A stretch of DNA of 64,000 nucleotides from Hyphomicrobiales bacterium (GTDB taxonomy: Bacteria > Pseudomonadota > Alphaproteobacteria > Rhizobiales > Rhizobiaceae): the NCBI GenBank assembly GCA_900472175.1, contig UCHD01000004.1:883904-947903 (forward strand), in the 5' to 3' direction. Numbering within the stretch: the first letter of the stretch is position 1; each line of letters starts with the position of its first letter. The notes beneath the pieces were generated by a model. That model saw nothing but the letters and a program-made list of their open reading frames with translations. It was not told where the DNA came from and did not search any database. Positions 48,301 to 58,750 of this stretch are shown piece after piece. The translations under genes were made by a program, and so were the position numbers.

Positions 48301-49746
48301 TCAAGCGTTCAGTGCACGCCCATAGGCATCGAGCACGCTTTCCTTCAGCGTTTCCGAAATCGTCGGATGCGGGAAGATCGTGTGCATCAGGTCTTCCTCG
48401 GTGGTTTCGAGGTTCATGGCGACGACAAAGCCCTGAATCAGTTCGGTCACTTCTGCGCCAACCAGATGCGCACCGAGCAGTTCCCCGGTCTTCTTGTCGA
48501 AGATGGTTTTCACCAGGCCCTGATCTTCGCCGAGCGCAATCGCCTTGCCATTGGCAACGAACGGGAAGCGGCCGACGCGGATGTCGCGGCCTTCGGCCTT
48601 GGCCCTGGCTTCCGTCAGACCGACGGAGGCGACCTGCGGGTTGCAATAGGTGCAGCCCGGGATTTTCAGCTTGTCCATCGGGTGAACATTCGGCAGCCCA
48701 GCGATCTTTTCGACGCAGATGACGGCTTCATGCTCGGCCTTGTGGGCCAGCATCGGCGGCCCGGCAACGTCACCGATGGCGTAGACGCCTGGCACGTTGG
48801 TCTTACCGTAACCATCGATGACGATGCAGCCGCGGTCGGTCTTGACGCCGAGTGCTTCAAGGCCGAGATTTTCGATATTGCCCTGGACGCCGACAGCCGA
48901 AATCATCCGGTCAGCAGTGATCTTCTCGACCGAACCGTCCTTCTTCTCGACATGGGCCGTCACCGAGTTGGCGGCCTTCTCGACCTTCGTCACCTTGGCG
49001 TCGAGGATGATCTTCATGCCCTGCTTGTCGAACTGCTTCTTGGCGAAGGCAGAGATTTCCGCATCCTCGACCGGCATGACCTGGCTCATGACCTCAACGA
49101 CGGTCACATCAACACCCATGGTGCGGTAGAACGAGGCGAATTCGATGCCGATGGCGCCGGAGCCCATGACCAGCAGCGACTTCGGCATTTCTTCCGGCTT
49201 CATCGCCTCGAAATAGGTCCAGATCAGCTTGCCGTCCGGCTCGATGCCCGGCAGCGCGCGCGGTCGGGCGCCGGTGGCGACGATGATATGCTTGGCGGTG
49301 TAGGTGCCCTCGCCCAAAGTGTTCTTCGGGATTGGCCCCTGCGGCTGGACGATTGCCTTGGTGGTCTTGGCAACAACGATCTCGTTGGCCTTGGTGAGCT
49401 TGGCCTCACCCCAGATCACATCGACCTTGTTCTTCTTCATCAGGAAGGCGACGCCGCCATTCATGCGTTCGGCAATCCCGCGTGAACGCTTGACGATGGC
49501 CTGCAGATCCGGCGAAATCTTGCCTTCGAGCGTCAGGCCATAGTTCTTCGCGTGCTCGGCAAGGTGCAGCACTTCGGCGGAGCGCAGCAGCGCCTTTGTC
49601 GGGATGCAGCCCCAGTTGGAGCAGATGCCGGCCAGATGCTCGCGCTCGACCACGGCAACCTTCAGGCCCAGCTGCGCTGCGCGGATGGCCGCGATGTAAC
49701 CGCCGGGGCCGGAACCGATCACGATGACGTCGTAGGAATTTGCCAT
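48301..49746 (-). CDS. lpdA: dihydrolipoyl dehydrogenase (E3)
   Basis: A 481-residue flavoenzyme. FAD motif GSGPGGYIAA (11-20), redox disulfide in GICSNWGCIPT (Cys42, Cys47), NAD motif MGSGAIGIEFASFY and the C-terminal catalytic FPHPTISET are all present. It reoxidises dihydrolipoamide of the pyruvate dehydrogenase complex. The redox pair reads CSNWGC, not the common CLNVGC, which is typical of the PDH-linked type of alphaproteobacteria. The start at 49746 (MANSYDV) follows AGGA. A longer frame adds 17 unsupported residues. Confidence 0.97.
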   Translation of the reverse strand: MANSYDVIVIGSGPGGYIAAIRAAQLGLKVAVVEREHLAGICSNWGCIPTKALLRSAEVLHLAEHAKNYGLTLEGKISPDLQAIVKRSRGIAERMNGGVAFLMKKNKVDVIWGEAKLTKANEIVVAKTTKAIVQPQGPIPKNTLGEGTYTAKHIIVATGARPRALPGIEPDGKLIWTYFEAMKPEEMPKSLLVMGSGAIGIEFASFYRTMGVDVTVVEVMSQVMPVEDAEISAFAKKQFDKQGMKIILDAKVTKVEKAANSVTAHVEKKDGSVEKITADRMISAVGVQGNIENLGLEALGVKTDRGCIVIDGYGKTNVPGVYAIGDVAGPPMLAHKAEHEAVICVEKIAGLPNVHPMDKLKIPGCTYCNPQVASVGLTEARAKAEGRDIRVGRFPFVANGKAIALGEDQGLVKTIFDKKTGELLGAHLVGAEVTELIQGFVVAMNLETTEEDLMHTIFPHPTISETLKESVLDAYGRALNA

Positions 49747-49766
49747 TCTTGTTTCCTGCCTCTTCC

Positions 49767-50348
49767 TTAGGTCATGTTCCGGGCCAAGAGGACCCATTCA
49801 TGCCTTTTGCTATCTTCAAAGAGCGGCACGGCCTCAAGCCTCGCCTTCTCTACAAATCCGTTGGCCGCATAGAGCGCCAGCGCCGTATCATTGTGGCTTT
49901 CGGTGATCAGGCTGACCTGCCTGCCGTCAGCCTTGCCGATTTCATGGGCAAGCAGAGCCCGTCCGATACCCTTGCCGCGATGGTGCCGGTAGACACCCAG
50001 GCTGTCGATGAACCGGCTGCCAATCACCGTGACCTGCAACTCCAGCAACGGCTTGATCACCGGATGCGGCGCAATCATCTCGCGCACGGCCTCATCCAGA
50101 TCGTAGCCGATCGACACACCGGCGATCTCACTGTTCCATTCCGCCAGCGTTGCATCTTTCCAGGTGCCGGGCTCGTCGTCCATCCGCATGCGCGACCGCC
50201 CCTGCTCCATGGCGGTATCCTTCATTCCCCGCATCACCGCGCCGTGCCAGAGCCAGGTCGCAAAACCGTGGGAGGCGACATCGACCAGAATGGCCAGATC
50301 CGCCGCATCCCGCCGTTCTGCCGCCCGCAGATGCAGAGCCGCCGTCAT
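49767..50348 (-). CDS. GNAT family acetyltransferase
   Basis: A 193-residue GNAT. The acetyl-CoA motif A is DSLGVYRHHRGKGIGRALLAHE (R/Q-x-x-G-x-G/A as RGKGIG), followed by the beta-strand QVSLITESHND and ALALYAANGFVEKARLE. The acceptor is unknown; the extended middle region (about 40-105) is not conserved. It begins where the SGNH hydrolase ends (TGAATG) and stops 20 bases before lpdA, so it is read through with the pdh cluster or the SGNH gene. Confidence 0.88.
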   Translation of the reverse strand: MTAALHLRAAERRDAADLAILVDVASHGFATWLWHGAVMRGMKDTAMEQGRSRMRMDDEPGTWKDATLAEWNSEIAGVSIGYDLDEAVREMIAPHPVIKPLLELQVTVIGSRFIDSLGVYRHHRGKGIGRALLAHEIGKADGRQVSLITESHNDTALALYAANGFVEKARLEAVPLFEDSKRHEWVLLARNMT

Positions 50349-50990
50349 TCAGAGCCCGAGCATCATCCGGACCATCGGCTCAAGGCCGCGTCCGATGGCG
50401 CGCGTGTTGTCCACATCCAGATGCACGCCATCGAGCGGCGTCGTGACTGCCACCGAACCGGCATCGAAGAAACCGCAACCGAGTTCATCGGCGAGATCGG
50501 CATAGAGCGAGGCTATCATTGATGATTGTTCGACAGCACCGGCGAACATCGCCGCAAAATTTGCATTCGCCGTTTCACTGATCGCCGGCGGCGCAACGAT
50601 CAGAATTTCAGGCGCCTCAGCCTGCACATCCGGCCAGCTATGGTGCCAGACCAGCTTGACCAGTCTCTCGATGCCCTTCACCGCGCCAAAGGCGGTTCCG
50701 TGCAACAAGGGTTTCATATCATTGGTGCCGAGCAGAAGAATAACCAGATCGACCGGGGCATGGGTCTGCAGGACGGTCGGCAGGATACGCACGCCGTTGC
50801 GGTCGCAATCGGCCAGATGGTCGTCATAAGCCGTCGTGCGGCCGTTCAGACCTTCGGCAATCACCTGGACGCCATTGCCCAGCGCTGCTTGCAGGACACT
50901 CGGCCAGCGATCCGCCAACGCATGCCGGCCGCCGGTCTCCGCGTCATATCCCCAGGTCAGACTGTCACCGTAGCAAAGGACTGTTTTCAT
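50349..50990 (-). CDS. SGNH/GDSL-type esterase
   Basis: A 213-residue hydrolase. Block I CYGDSLTWGYD with the catalytic Ser, block II Gly in AEGLNGRTT, block III LLLGTNDMK and block V with Asp/His in LDGVHLD are complete. It resembles arylesterase/acetyl-esterase members that act on short acyl esters. No signal peptide, so it is cytoplasmic. ATG 50990 is preferred over the GTG one codon earlier. It stands downstream of the pdhC terminator and is coupled to the GNAT gene. Confidence 0.87.
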   Translation of the reverse strand: MKTVLCYGDSLTWGYDAETGGRHALADRWPSVLQAALGNGVQVIAEGLNGRTTAYDDHLADCDRNGVRILPTVLQTHAPVDLVILLLGTNDMKPLLHGTAFGAVKGIERLVKLVWHHSWPDVQAEAPEILIVAPPAISETANANFAAMFAGAVEQSSMIASLYADLADELGCGFFDAGSVAVTTPLDGVHLDVDNTRAIGRGLEPMVRMMLGL

Positions 50991-51021
50991 CACGATAGAC
51001 CTTCAGCGAGCCATTGACCCG

Positions 51022-51046
51022 AAAAACCGCTCACGGACATGAGCGG
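51022..51046 (-). terminator. Rho-independent terminator downstream of pdhC
   Basis: On the minus strand CCGCTCA (51040-51046) pairs with TGAGCGG (51027-51033) around a 6-base loop and is followed by T5. It ends the pdhABC unit before the SGNH gene. Confidence 0.7.
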
Positions 51047-51049
51047 ACA

Positions 51050-51071
51050 CCCTCCCCGCAAGGGGGGAGGG
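51050..51071. repeat. GC-rich intergenic palindrome (CCCTCCCC type)
   Basis: CCCTCCCC (51050-51057) and GGGGAGGG (51064-51071) with a 6-base loop. Palindromes of this type are scattered in intergenic DNA of Rhizobiales. It lies just past the pdhC stop, next to the terminator. Confidence 0.6.
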
Positions 51072-51080
51072 AAAATTCAC

Positions 51081-52412
51081 TTAGACCAGCATGCCCATCG
51101 GGCTTTCGATGTAGCGCTTGAACGCGCCGAGCAGTTCGGCTCCAAGCGCGCCATCGACGGCACGGTGGTCGGTCGATAGCGTCACGGTCATGACATTGGC
51201 AACGACCATCTGGCCCTTCTTGACCACGACCCGCTCCTCGCCGGCCCCGATCGCAAGGATCGTTGCATGCGGAGGATTGACGACAGCGGCGAAGTTCTTG
51301 ACGCCCATCATGCCCATGTTCGACACAGCCGTCGTGCCGCCCTGGAATTCCTCGGGCTTCAGCTTGCGGCTCTTGGCACGGGCGCCGAGATCTTTCATCT
51401 CGTTGGAGATGGCCGACAGGCTCTTCAGCTCAGCGCTGCGGACGATCGGTGTGATCAGGCCGCCCGGGATCGACACGGCAACACCGACATCGGCGTGTTT
51501 GTGCTTGACCATATTGGTTTCGGTCCAGGAGACGTTGGCATCCGGAACATCGCGCAGGGCAAGCGCAAGCGCCTTGATGACCATGTCGTTGACAGAGAGC
51601 TTGTAGGCAGGCTTGCCGTCCCGTTCCGGGGCTGCCGTATTGAGCTGTGCACGCAGCGCAAGCAGCGCATCCAGTTCGCAATCGACGGAGACGTAGAAAT
51701 GCGGAATGGTCTGCTTGCTCTCCTGCAGGCGCTTGGCGATCACCTTGCGCATGCCGTCATGCGGCACGAGTTCGTAGGAGCCTTCGGCGAAGTTCTTGAG
51801 AACGGCTTCGTCGGACGCGCCCTTGGCAAGCGGAGCCGGAGCAACGGCGGTTGCGGGAGCTGCAGCGGCAGGCGCTGCCTTTGCACCACCACCGGCAACG
51901 GCGGTTTCCACATCCTTCTTGACGACGCGGCCATGCGGGCCGGTGCCGGCAACAGCCGAGATATCGATCCCGGCATCTTTAGCCAGACGGCGGGCGAGCG
52001 GCGACGAGAAGGTGCGCGAGCCGGACGACGCCGGAGCCGATGCCTGTGCGGCAGCCGGGGCAGCGGCTGGTGCTGCTTCTGTTTTTGCCGGTGCGGCTTC
52101 AGCCTTGGCAGGCTCGGCCTTTGCAGCCGGTGCCCCACCGCCGCCGGAAGCGGCAGCAGCAATGTCTTCTCCATCAGCAGCGAGGATGGCGATCACGGCA
52201 TTGACCTTGACGCCTTCGGTGCCTGCGGCAACGACGAGCTTGGCAACGGTGCCTTCATCGACGGCTTCGACTTCCATCGTCGCCTTGTCGGTCTCGATCT
52301 CGCAGAGAACGTCGCCGGCAGAAACCTTGTCGCCTTCCTTGACCAGCCACTTGGCGAGGTTGCCCTCTTCCATGGTCGGCGAAAGGGCTGGCATGGTGAT
52401 GTTGATAGGCAT
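51081..52412 (-). CDS. pdhC: dihydrolipoamide acetyltransferase (E2) of pyruvate dehydrogenase
   Basis: A 443-residue E2 core. Order: one lipoyl domain with Lys43 in [11 protein letters not shown], an Ala/Pro-rich linker (about 80-130), the E1/E3-binding domain (SPLARRLAKDAGIDISAVAGTGPHGRVVKKDVE region, about 137-170), a second Ala-rich linker and the catalytic domain ending with the STDHRAVDGA motif whose His and Asp act in acetyl transfer. It makes acetyl-CoA from the acetyl-lipoyl group. pdhB ends 14 bases upstream. The catalytic tail closes with YIESPMGMLV. Confidence 0.97.
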   Translation of the reverse strand: MPINITMPALSPTMEEGNLAKWLVKEGDKVSAGDVLCEIETDKATMEVEAVDEGTVAKLVVAAGTEGVKVNAVIAILAADGEDIAAAASGGGGAPAAKAEPAKAEAAPAKTEAAPAAAPAAAQASAPASSGSRTFSSPLARRLAKDAGIDISAVAGTGPHGRVVKKDVETAVAGGGAKAAPAAAAPATAVAPAPLAKGASDEAVLKNFAEGSYELVPHDGMRKVIAKRLQESKQTIPHFYVSVDCELDALLALRAQLNTAAPERDGKPAYKLSVNDMVIKALALALRDVPDANVSWTETNMVKHKHADVGVAVSIPGGLITPIVRSAELKSLSAISNEMKDLGARAKSRKLKPEEFQGGTTAVSNMGMMGVKNFAAVVNPPHATILAIGAGEERVVVKKGQMVVANVMTVTLSTDHRAVDGALGAELLGAFKRYIESPMGMLV

Positions 52413-52426
52413 CTCTTCACCCTCCC

Positions 52427-53809
52427 TTATTTGTAGCAGACGGTTTTTACCGCCTGGACGACTTCGCCGACATTCGGCAGGGCCAGCTTTTCAAGGTTGG
52501 CGGCGTAAGGCATCGGAACGTCCTTGCCGGCGATCGTCAGGATCGGCGCATCGAGATAATCGAAGGCCTGCTGCATGACGCGGGTGGCAATTTCGGTACC
52601 GACGGAGGACTGCGGGAAACCCTCCTCGACGGTAACCAGACGGCCGGTCTTCTTCACCGATTCAATCACGGCCGGCAGGTCCATCGGACGGATGGTTCTA
52701 AGGTCGATGATCTCGACGTCGATGCCTTCCTTCTCCAGTTCCGCTGCAGCCTTGACCGCATAGGTCATGCCGATGCCGAAGGAAACGATGGTGGCATCCT
52801 TGCCGACGCGATGTGTGCGCGCCTTGCCGATCGGCAGGACGAAATCGTCCATCTTCGGTACGTCGAAGGAATGACCGTAGAGGATTTCGTTTTCGAGGAA
52901 GATCACCGGGTTTGGATCGCGGATCGCGGCCTTGAGCAGACCCTTGGCGTCGGCTGCCGTATACGGCATGACGACCTTCAGGCCTGGAATATGGCTGTAC
53001 CAGGCGGCATAGCACTGCGAGTGCTGAGCGCCGACGCGGGCGGCAGCACCCGACGGACCACGGAACACCATCGGAGCACCCATCTGTCCACCGGACATGT
53101 AGAGCGTCTTTGCCGCCGAGTTGATGATGTGGTCGATCGCCTGCATGGCGAAGTTGAAGGTCATGAACTCGACGATCGGACGCAGGCCGGTCATCGCAGC
53201 ACCGACGCCGATACCGGCAAAGCCGTGTTCGGTGATCGGCGTATCAACAACGCGGCGGGGACCGAATTCCTGCAGCAGGCCCTGCGTAATCTTGTAGGCG
53301 CCCTGGTATTCGGCGACTTCCTCGCCCATGACGAACACGTCTTCGCTGCGGCGCATTTCTTCGGCCATCGCATCACGAAGCGCTTCGCGCACCGTGGTGG
53401 AGACCATTTCGGTGCCGGCCGGAATGTCCGGATCGGAAGGAATGTCTGCCTTCGGCTGGGCCGGAACAGGCGCGGATGCTTCCGACTTTGCCGGTGCTTC
53501 GGTCTTGGCGGGCTCTGCAGCAACAGGTGCCGCGGCCTTCGGGGCGGCAACGTCACCGGCGCTCTCGCCGTCCTGCAGCAGGACGGCGATCGCGGTGTTG
53601 ACCTTGACGCCTTCGGTGCCGGCGGCAATCAGCAGCTTGCCAATGACGCCTTCATCGACGGCTTCCACTTCCATGGTGGCCTTGTCGGTTTCGATTTCGG
53701 CGATCACGTCGCCGGAAGTGACCTTGTCACCTTCGTTTTTCAGCCATTTGCTGAGCGTGCCTTCTTCCATCGTCGGGGACAGAGCGGGCATCAGAATTTC
53801 GATAGGCAT
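52427..53809 (-). CDS. pdhB: pyruvate dehydrogenase E1 beta subunit with N-terminal lipoyl domain
   Basis: A 460-residue protein. Residues 1 to about 78 are a lipoyl domain with Lys43 in [11 protein letters not shown], then an Ala/Pro linker (about 85-130), then the transketolase-like E1 beta (about 137-460) with [33 protein letters not shown] and a C-terminal [21 protein letters not shown]. With PdhA it decarboxylates pyruvate with thiamine diphosphate. The extra lipoyl domain is typical of alphaproteobacterial PdhB. It starts 21 bases after pdhA. Confidence 0.97.
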   Translation of the reverse strand: MPIEILMPALSPTMEEGTLSKWLKNEGDKVTSGDVIAEIETDKATMEVEAVDEGVIGKLLIAAGTEGVKVNTAIAVLLQDGESAGDVAAPKAAAPVAAEPAKTEAPAKSEASAPVPAQPKADIPSDPDIPAGTEMVSTTVREALRDAMAEEMRRSEDVFVMGEEVAEYQGAYKITQGLLQEFGPRRVVDTPITEHGFAGIGVGAAMTGLRPIVEFMTFNFAMQAIDHIINSAAKTLYMSGGQMGAPMVFRGPSGAAARVGAQHSQCYAAWYSHIPGLKVVMPYTAADAKGLLKAAIRDPNPVIFLENEILYGHSFDVPKMDDFVLPIGKARTHRVGKDATIVSFGIGMTYAVKAAAELEKEGIDVEIIDLRTIRPMDLPAVIESVKKTGRLVTVEEGFPQSSVGTEIATRVMQQAFDYLDAPILTIAGKDVPMPYAANLEKLALPNVGEVVQAVKTVCYK

Positions 53810-53830
53810 GATGTTTTCCTCGTCCCGGTC

Positions 53831-54877
53831 TTAAAGCAGAATATCGGTGTAGAGCTCGGATACATCCGGCTCCGGATCGGCCTGGGCAAAATCGGCACTG
53901 TCGGCAACGATGTCGCGAACGTCCTTGTCGATTGCCTTCAGCTCGTCTTCGCTCGCCCAGCCGTTTTCCAGCAGGCGCACCCTTACTTTTTCGATCGGGT
54001 CGTTCTCGGAGCGCATCTTCTGCACTTCGTCCTTCGAACGGTACTTGGCCGGGTCGGACATCGAGTGGCCGCGATAGCGGTAGGTCTGCATCTCGAGGAT
54101 CATCGGCCCCTTGCCGGCACGGCAATGCTCGACAGCTTCGTCACCTGCCGCCTTGACAGCGCGAACGTCCATGCCGTCGACCTGGAAGCCCGGAATACCG
54201 AGAGCGACACCGCGCTGCGAGAAATCATGACCGGCAGAGGCGCGCGACACCGAGGTGCCCATGGCGTAGCGGTTGTTCTCGACGATGTAGATCACCGGCA
54301 GGTTCCACAGAGCCGCCATGTTGAAGCTCTCGTAGACCTGGCCCTGGTTGGCAGCACCGTCGCCGAAATAGGCAAGCGACACATTGTCATTGCCGCGGTA
54401 GCGGTTGGCAAACGCCAGCCCCGTGCCGAGCGAAACCTGCGCACCGACGATGCCGTGGCCGCCGTAAAAATTCTTTTCCTTGGAAAACATGTGCATCGAG
54501 CCACCCTTGCCGCGGGAAAGCCCGCTGCGGCGGCCAGTCAACTCGGCCATGACACCGCGCGCACTCATGCCGCAAGCCAGCATATGCCCGTGGTCACGAT
54601 AGGCGGTGATGACCTGGTCGCCTTCCTTCAGCGCCATCTGCATGCCGACGACGACAGCTTCCTGGCCGATGTAGAGGTGACAGAAACCGCCGATGAAGCC
54701 CATGCCATAGAGTTGGCCAGCCTTTTCCTCGAAACGGCGGATGAGGAGCATTTCGCGATAGGCCTTCAGATCGGCATCACGATCGAACTCGGCGATCGTG
54801 CCGTTTGTGAAGTCCTTTTTAGCTGGCTTTGCAGCGGCCTTGCGACTGGAAACGGACGCGGATTTTCGCGGTGCCAT
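53831..54877 (-). CDS. pdhA: pyruvate dehydrogenase E1 alpha subunit
   Basis: A 348-residue subunit. The thiamine diphosphate motif GDGAANQG (172-179) ends in a metal-binding Asn some 25 residues on, and the phosphorylation-loop phrase YRYRGHSMSDP is kept, as in the alpha2beta2 type. The first 22 residues are basic and Ser/Ala rich. It opens the pdhABC operon. Its ribosome site GGGAGGA lies at the end of a 9-bp hairpin (54886-54916), suggesting control at translation. Confidence 0.97.
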   Translation of the reverse strand: MAPRKSASVSSRKAAAKPAKKDFTNGTIAEFDRDADLKAYREMLLIRRFEEKAGQLYGMGFIGGFCHLYIGQEAVVVGMQMALKEGDQVITAYRDHGHMLACGMSARGVMAELTGRRSGLSRGKGGSMHMFSKEKNFYGGHGIVGAQVSLGTGLAFANRYRGNDNVSLAYFGDGAANQGQVYESFNMAALWNLPVIYIVENNRYAMGTSVSRASAGHDFSQRGVALGIPGFQVDGMDVRAVKAAGDEAVEHCRAGKGPMILEMQTYRYRGHSMSDPAKYRSKDEVQKMRSENDPIEKVRVRLLENGWASEDELKAIDKDVRDIVADSADFAQADPEPDVSELYTDILL

Positions 54878-54885
54878 TCAATCCT

Positions 54886-54916
54886 CCCTATGGTTGGCTT
54901 TTGCGGTACCATAGGG
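54886..54916 (-). promoter_or_regulatory. leader hairpin overlapping the pdhA ribosome-binding site
   Basis: On the minus strand CCCTATGGT (54908-54916) pairs with ACCATAGGG (54886-54894) over 9 bp around a 13-base loop. The final GGG of the stem is the beginning of the GGGAGGA ribosome site, 8 bases before the pdhA ATG. Confidence 0.6.
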
Positions 54917-54995
54917 AAAGAATGCCATCACAGCAATGCCATATTTGCATGGCTTATATTCCTATCAAACCATTGATAAGAATACGGTATTTAAA

Positions 54996-55016
54996 ATTAA
55001 CCTGTTTTCGGTTAAT
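54996..55016. terminator. weak hairpin after ftsB
   Basis: ATTAACC (54996-55002) and GGTTAAT (55010-55016) form a 7-bp AT-rich stem. On the minus strand it is followed by TTTTAAAT, so it could be a weak terminator of ftsB or a palindromic site in the pdhA promoter region. Confidence 0.4.
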
Positions 55017-55024
55017 ATGGCAAC

Positions 55025-55333
55025 TCAGTGGAAAATAACGATTTCGTCGCTGCGGGACATATTCAGTCCAAACCGCGCTTTTTCGTCCAGCATGTCCCGT
55101 TCAAGCGAACCATCGCTGAGCAGCGCCACCTCTTTTTCCAGCGTCTGACGCTGAGCCGTCAGCTCATCCAGACGTGTCTGGCGCTCGATACGCTGGCGAT
55201 CGAACTTCTCGGTTGCCTTCAGGCCAAAGTCGCCATGAATGGAATGATAGCCGAAATAGGAAAGAAACGCGACAGTGATGAGCGGCATCACAAATCGCCC
55301 CAATTGCCGTTTTTTATGGTGTTTGGTCCACAT
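55025..55333 (-). CDS. ftsB: septum formation initiator family protein (FtsB-like)
   Basis: A 102-residue bitopic protein: a basic N-terminus (WTKHHKKRQLGR), one membrane segment (about 15-33, VMPLITVAFLSYFGYHS), then a coiled coil (about 45-78, RQRIERQTRLDELTAQRQTLEKE) and a short tail ending DMLDEKARFGLNMSRSDEIVI, which is the DivIC/FtsB signature. It joins FtsL and FtsQ at the division septum. It lies between eno and pdhA on the same strand, the usual alphaproteobacterial order. Confidence 0.9.
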   Translation of the reverse strand: MWTKHHKKRQLGRFVMPLITVAFLSYFGYHSIHGDFGLKATEKFDRQRIERQTRLDELTAQRQTLEKEVALLSDGSLERDMLDEKARFGLNMSRSDEIVIFH

Positions 55334-55411
55334 AGATCATGCCCTGATACGCAATACCTGAACACGCTACCAGCCATTGATTAACCGACCGTTGACCATA
55401 ACCCGGGCAAC

Positions 55412-55444
55412 AAAAAACCCGCGTCCGTTTCCAGACGCGGGTTT
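55412..55444 (-). terminator. Rho-independent terminator of eno
   Basis: On the minus strand AAACCCGCGTC (55434-55444) pairs with GACGCGGGTTT (55415-55425) over 11 bp with an 8-base loop, ending in T6. It lies 24 bases past the eno stop. Confidence 0.88.
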
Positions 55445-55467
55445 CATCAGTTCAATGCGTATGCGGG

Positions 55468-56757
<1,290 letters not shown>

Positions 56758-56876
56758 TCAAACATGGTGGTGGAGGATGGCCCTGTCATAAGTCATGGAC
56801 CGGAAATTACAATGGCGGGGCCGGAGCAATTGCAGCCCGGCACCCGGCCTTCAAGAAAAATTCACAAAGCGAGCGT

Positions 56877-57716
56877 TCAGCGCTTCGCGACGGCATCGAA
56901 TGCCAGCAACGTCTCCAGAAGGCGCGGCATGTCCTTCAGGTAAACCATGTTGGGGCCATCTGACGGAGAATTGTCGGGGTCCTCATGCGTCTCTATGAAC
57001 ACACCGGCGACACCAACGGCCACCGCGGCGCGCGCGAGCGTTTCGACGAATTCGCGCTGACCGCCGGACGATGCGCCCTGCCCGCCGGGCTGCTGAACCG
57101 AGTGGGTGGCGTCAAAGATCACCGGCGCGCCAAGGCTCGCCATGATCGGCAGCGAACGCATATCGGAGACCAGAGTGTTATAGCCGAAGGAGGCGCCGCG
57201 TTCGCAGAGCAGCACATTCGGATTGCCGCTTTCGGTGAACTTGGCCAGCACGTTCTTCATGTCCCAGGGAGCGAGGAACTGGCCCTTCTTGACGTTGATG
57301 ACGCGGCCGGTCTTGGCAGCGGCAACCAGAAGGTCGGTCTGGCGCGAGAGAAAGGCCGGGATCTGCAGGATATCGACGGTCGGAGCAACCAGCGCGCACT
57401 GCTCTTCAGTGTGAATATCAGTGATAACGGGGAAGCCGAATTCCTTCTTCAGGTCGGCAAAGATTTCCATCGCCTTTTCCAGGCCGATGCCGCGCTTGCC
57501 GGAGATCGACGTGCGGTTGGCCTTGTCGAAGGACGACTTGTAGACATAGCCAAGGCCGAGCGACTTGCAGAGTTCGACCATCGTGCCGGCGATCATGAAG
57601 GCGTGGTCGCGGCTTTCCATCTGGCAGGGTCCGGCAATCAGCGACAGCTTCTGCGTATTCGAAAACACCACCTGATTGGCGCCGCTGCCGGCAACGACGT
57701 TTGCATTGGTCTGCAT
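56877..57716 (-). CDS. kdsA: 3-deoxy-8-phosphooctulonate synthase
   Basis: A 279-residue class I aldolase-type synthase joining arabinose-5-phosphate and phosphoenolpyruvate to KDO-8-phosphate for lipopolysaccharide. Landmarks: [57 protein letters not shown] and [12 protein letters not shown]. The Cys of AGPCQM is typical of KdsA; the metal-dependent or metal-free type needs a closer look. It begins 2 bases after the VOC gene stops. Confidence 0.97.
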   Translation of the reverse strand: MQTNANVVAGSGANQVVFSNTQKLSLIAGPCQMESRDHAFMIAGTMVELCKSLGLGYVYKSSFDKANRTSISGKRGIGLEKAMEIFADLKKEFGFPVITDIHTEEQCALVAPTVDILQIPAFLSRQTDLLVAAAKTGRVINVKKGQFLAPWDMKNVLAKFTESGNPNVLLCERGASFGYNTLVSDMRSLPIMASLGAPVIFDATHSVQQPGGQGASSGGQREFVETLARAAVAVGVAGVFIETHEDPDNSPSDGPNMVYLKDMPRLLETLLAFDAVAKR

Positions 57717-57718
57717 GA

Positions 57719-58612
57719 TTATTCTCCGAATGCGAAGATGACGCCCTGCCCCGGTGCTTCCGGAACGAGCAGGCGATTGTCTTTTCTGATGAAGTCTACC
57801 GCGTTGGCGGTGAGAAAATGCTCGGTCACGGCCAAATCGGCAACCTTGAAGACGATGGCCCGGCCGCGCAGGCCGCGCGAATGGCCCGGCGTCTTCTTGT
57901 CAAAGAAGCCCGACATGCCGGCCTGATTGAGGACGGAAATTTTCACACCATTGCGGGTTTCGATATCCATGCCGAAGGAATGCGCCGACACTTCGCGCTC
58001 ATCGACCACCTCCTGCAGGATGTACTGGAAATCCGTAGGGTTCGGCTCCGACAGAACCACTTCAGCCAGCCCCGTCACACCATTGGCATGAGTTTCGAGG
58101 GCTGCACGGTTGGAGGGCAGCGACTTGACGCGCTGACAGCTGAAGAAGAAAAAATCCGGCGCGCGCAGGTCGGCGGCGAACGACAGGCGAAAACTGGCGA
58201 CAGATTCGGAACCATCCGGCAATTTCATCGGCCGCGAAAATTCCAGCATGTTTCCTGCCGAAATGCCTTTTTCCTGGAAACGGGCATGGTCGGCCTTTGC
58301 ATCATCGCTGCTGACCACGATTGCGGAAAACCCGTCCTGACCACGGCGGAACCGGTAGGCCTGATCCCGAGCTGTAAAGGCATTGCCGGCGAGCGCTGCT
58401 GCTTCACAGTCCTCGCGCTGGGCAATACCCAGTGGCTCAAGATAGGTCTTGTCGGAAAAGAACACGCAGGCGTTTTCGGTGCCGAAAGGATGAAGCGCAT
58501 CCGCAGCGACGGTAAAACCAAGCTGCTCGTAGCGATGCCTGGCGGTTGCCAGATCGATGACCGGCAGGACCAGATGGTCGAGCAGACGGGGTGTACGGGA
58601 GGCAACGCTCAT
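57719..58612 (-). CDS. VOC family (Glyoxalase_3-like) protein
   Basis: A 297-residue protein with two glyoxalase-like halves. The opening [40 protein letters not shown] is the standard betaalphabetabetabeta start with a His metal ligand, and a second half begins near [18 protein letters not shown]. Members include dioxygenases, glyoxalases and isomerases; activity cannot be told. ATG 58612 follows AGGGAA. A longer frame lacks a ribosome site. It is translationally close to kdsA (2-base gap), so the pair share a transcript. Confidence 0.83.
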   Translation of the reverse strand: MSVASRTPRLLDHLVLPVIDLATARHRYEQLGFTVAADALHPFGTENACVFFSDKTYLEPLGIAQREDCEAAALAGNAFTARDQAYRFRRGQDGFSAIVVSSDDAKADHARFQEKGISAGNMLEFSRPMKLPDGSESVASFRLSFAADLRAPDFFFFSCQRVKSLPSNRAALETHANGVTGLAEVVLSEPNPTDFQYILQEVVDEREVSAHSFGMDIETRNGVKISVLNQAGMSGFFDKKTPGHSRGLRGRAIVFKVADLAVTEHFLTANAVDFIRKDNRLLVPEAPGQGVIFAFGE

Positions 58613-58710
58613 GATTTTCCCTGAAACTGGTCGTTGGCTGGTGCTTTGCCCGTTTTGACCGTCGATTTCAAGGAAATGTTGAAACTTCAACTTTGTGTCG
58701 ATTGTATAGG

Positions 58711-58740
58711 CATGGCCCGATACCGAAACACCGGGCCATG
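58711..58740. other. hairpin after the SDR gene
   Basis: CATGGCCCG (58711-58719) and CGGGCCATG (58732-58740) form a perfect 9-bp stem with a 12-base loop. It lacks a T run on either strand, so termination by it alone is doubtful. Confidence 0.4.
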
Positions 58741-58750
58741 TGGGAGATCG

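Noticed and set aside
47296..49485. Long open frame opposite lipA and lpdA
   Set aside because: Spans two real genes and the gap between them on the opposite strand, with no ribosome site and no recognisable domain.
51050..51071. The CCCTCCCC palindrome as the main pdhC terminator
   Set aside because: On the minus strand the T-rich side precedes the stem, and a better stem with T5 follows at 51022-51046.
52811..54976. Long open frame opposite pdhB and pdhA
   Set aside because: Antisense shadow with low-complexity Arg/His/Asp composition; both sense genes are certain.
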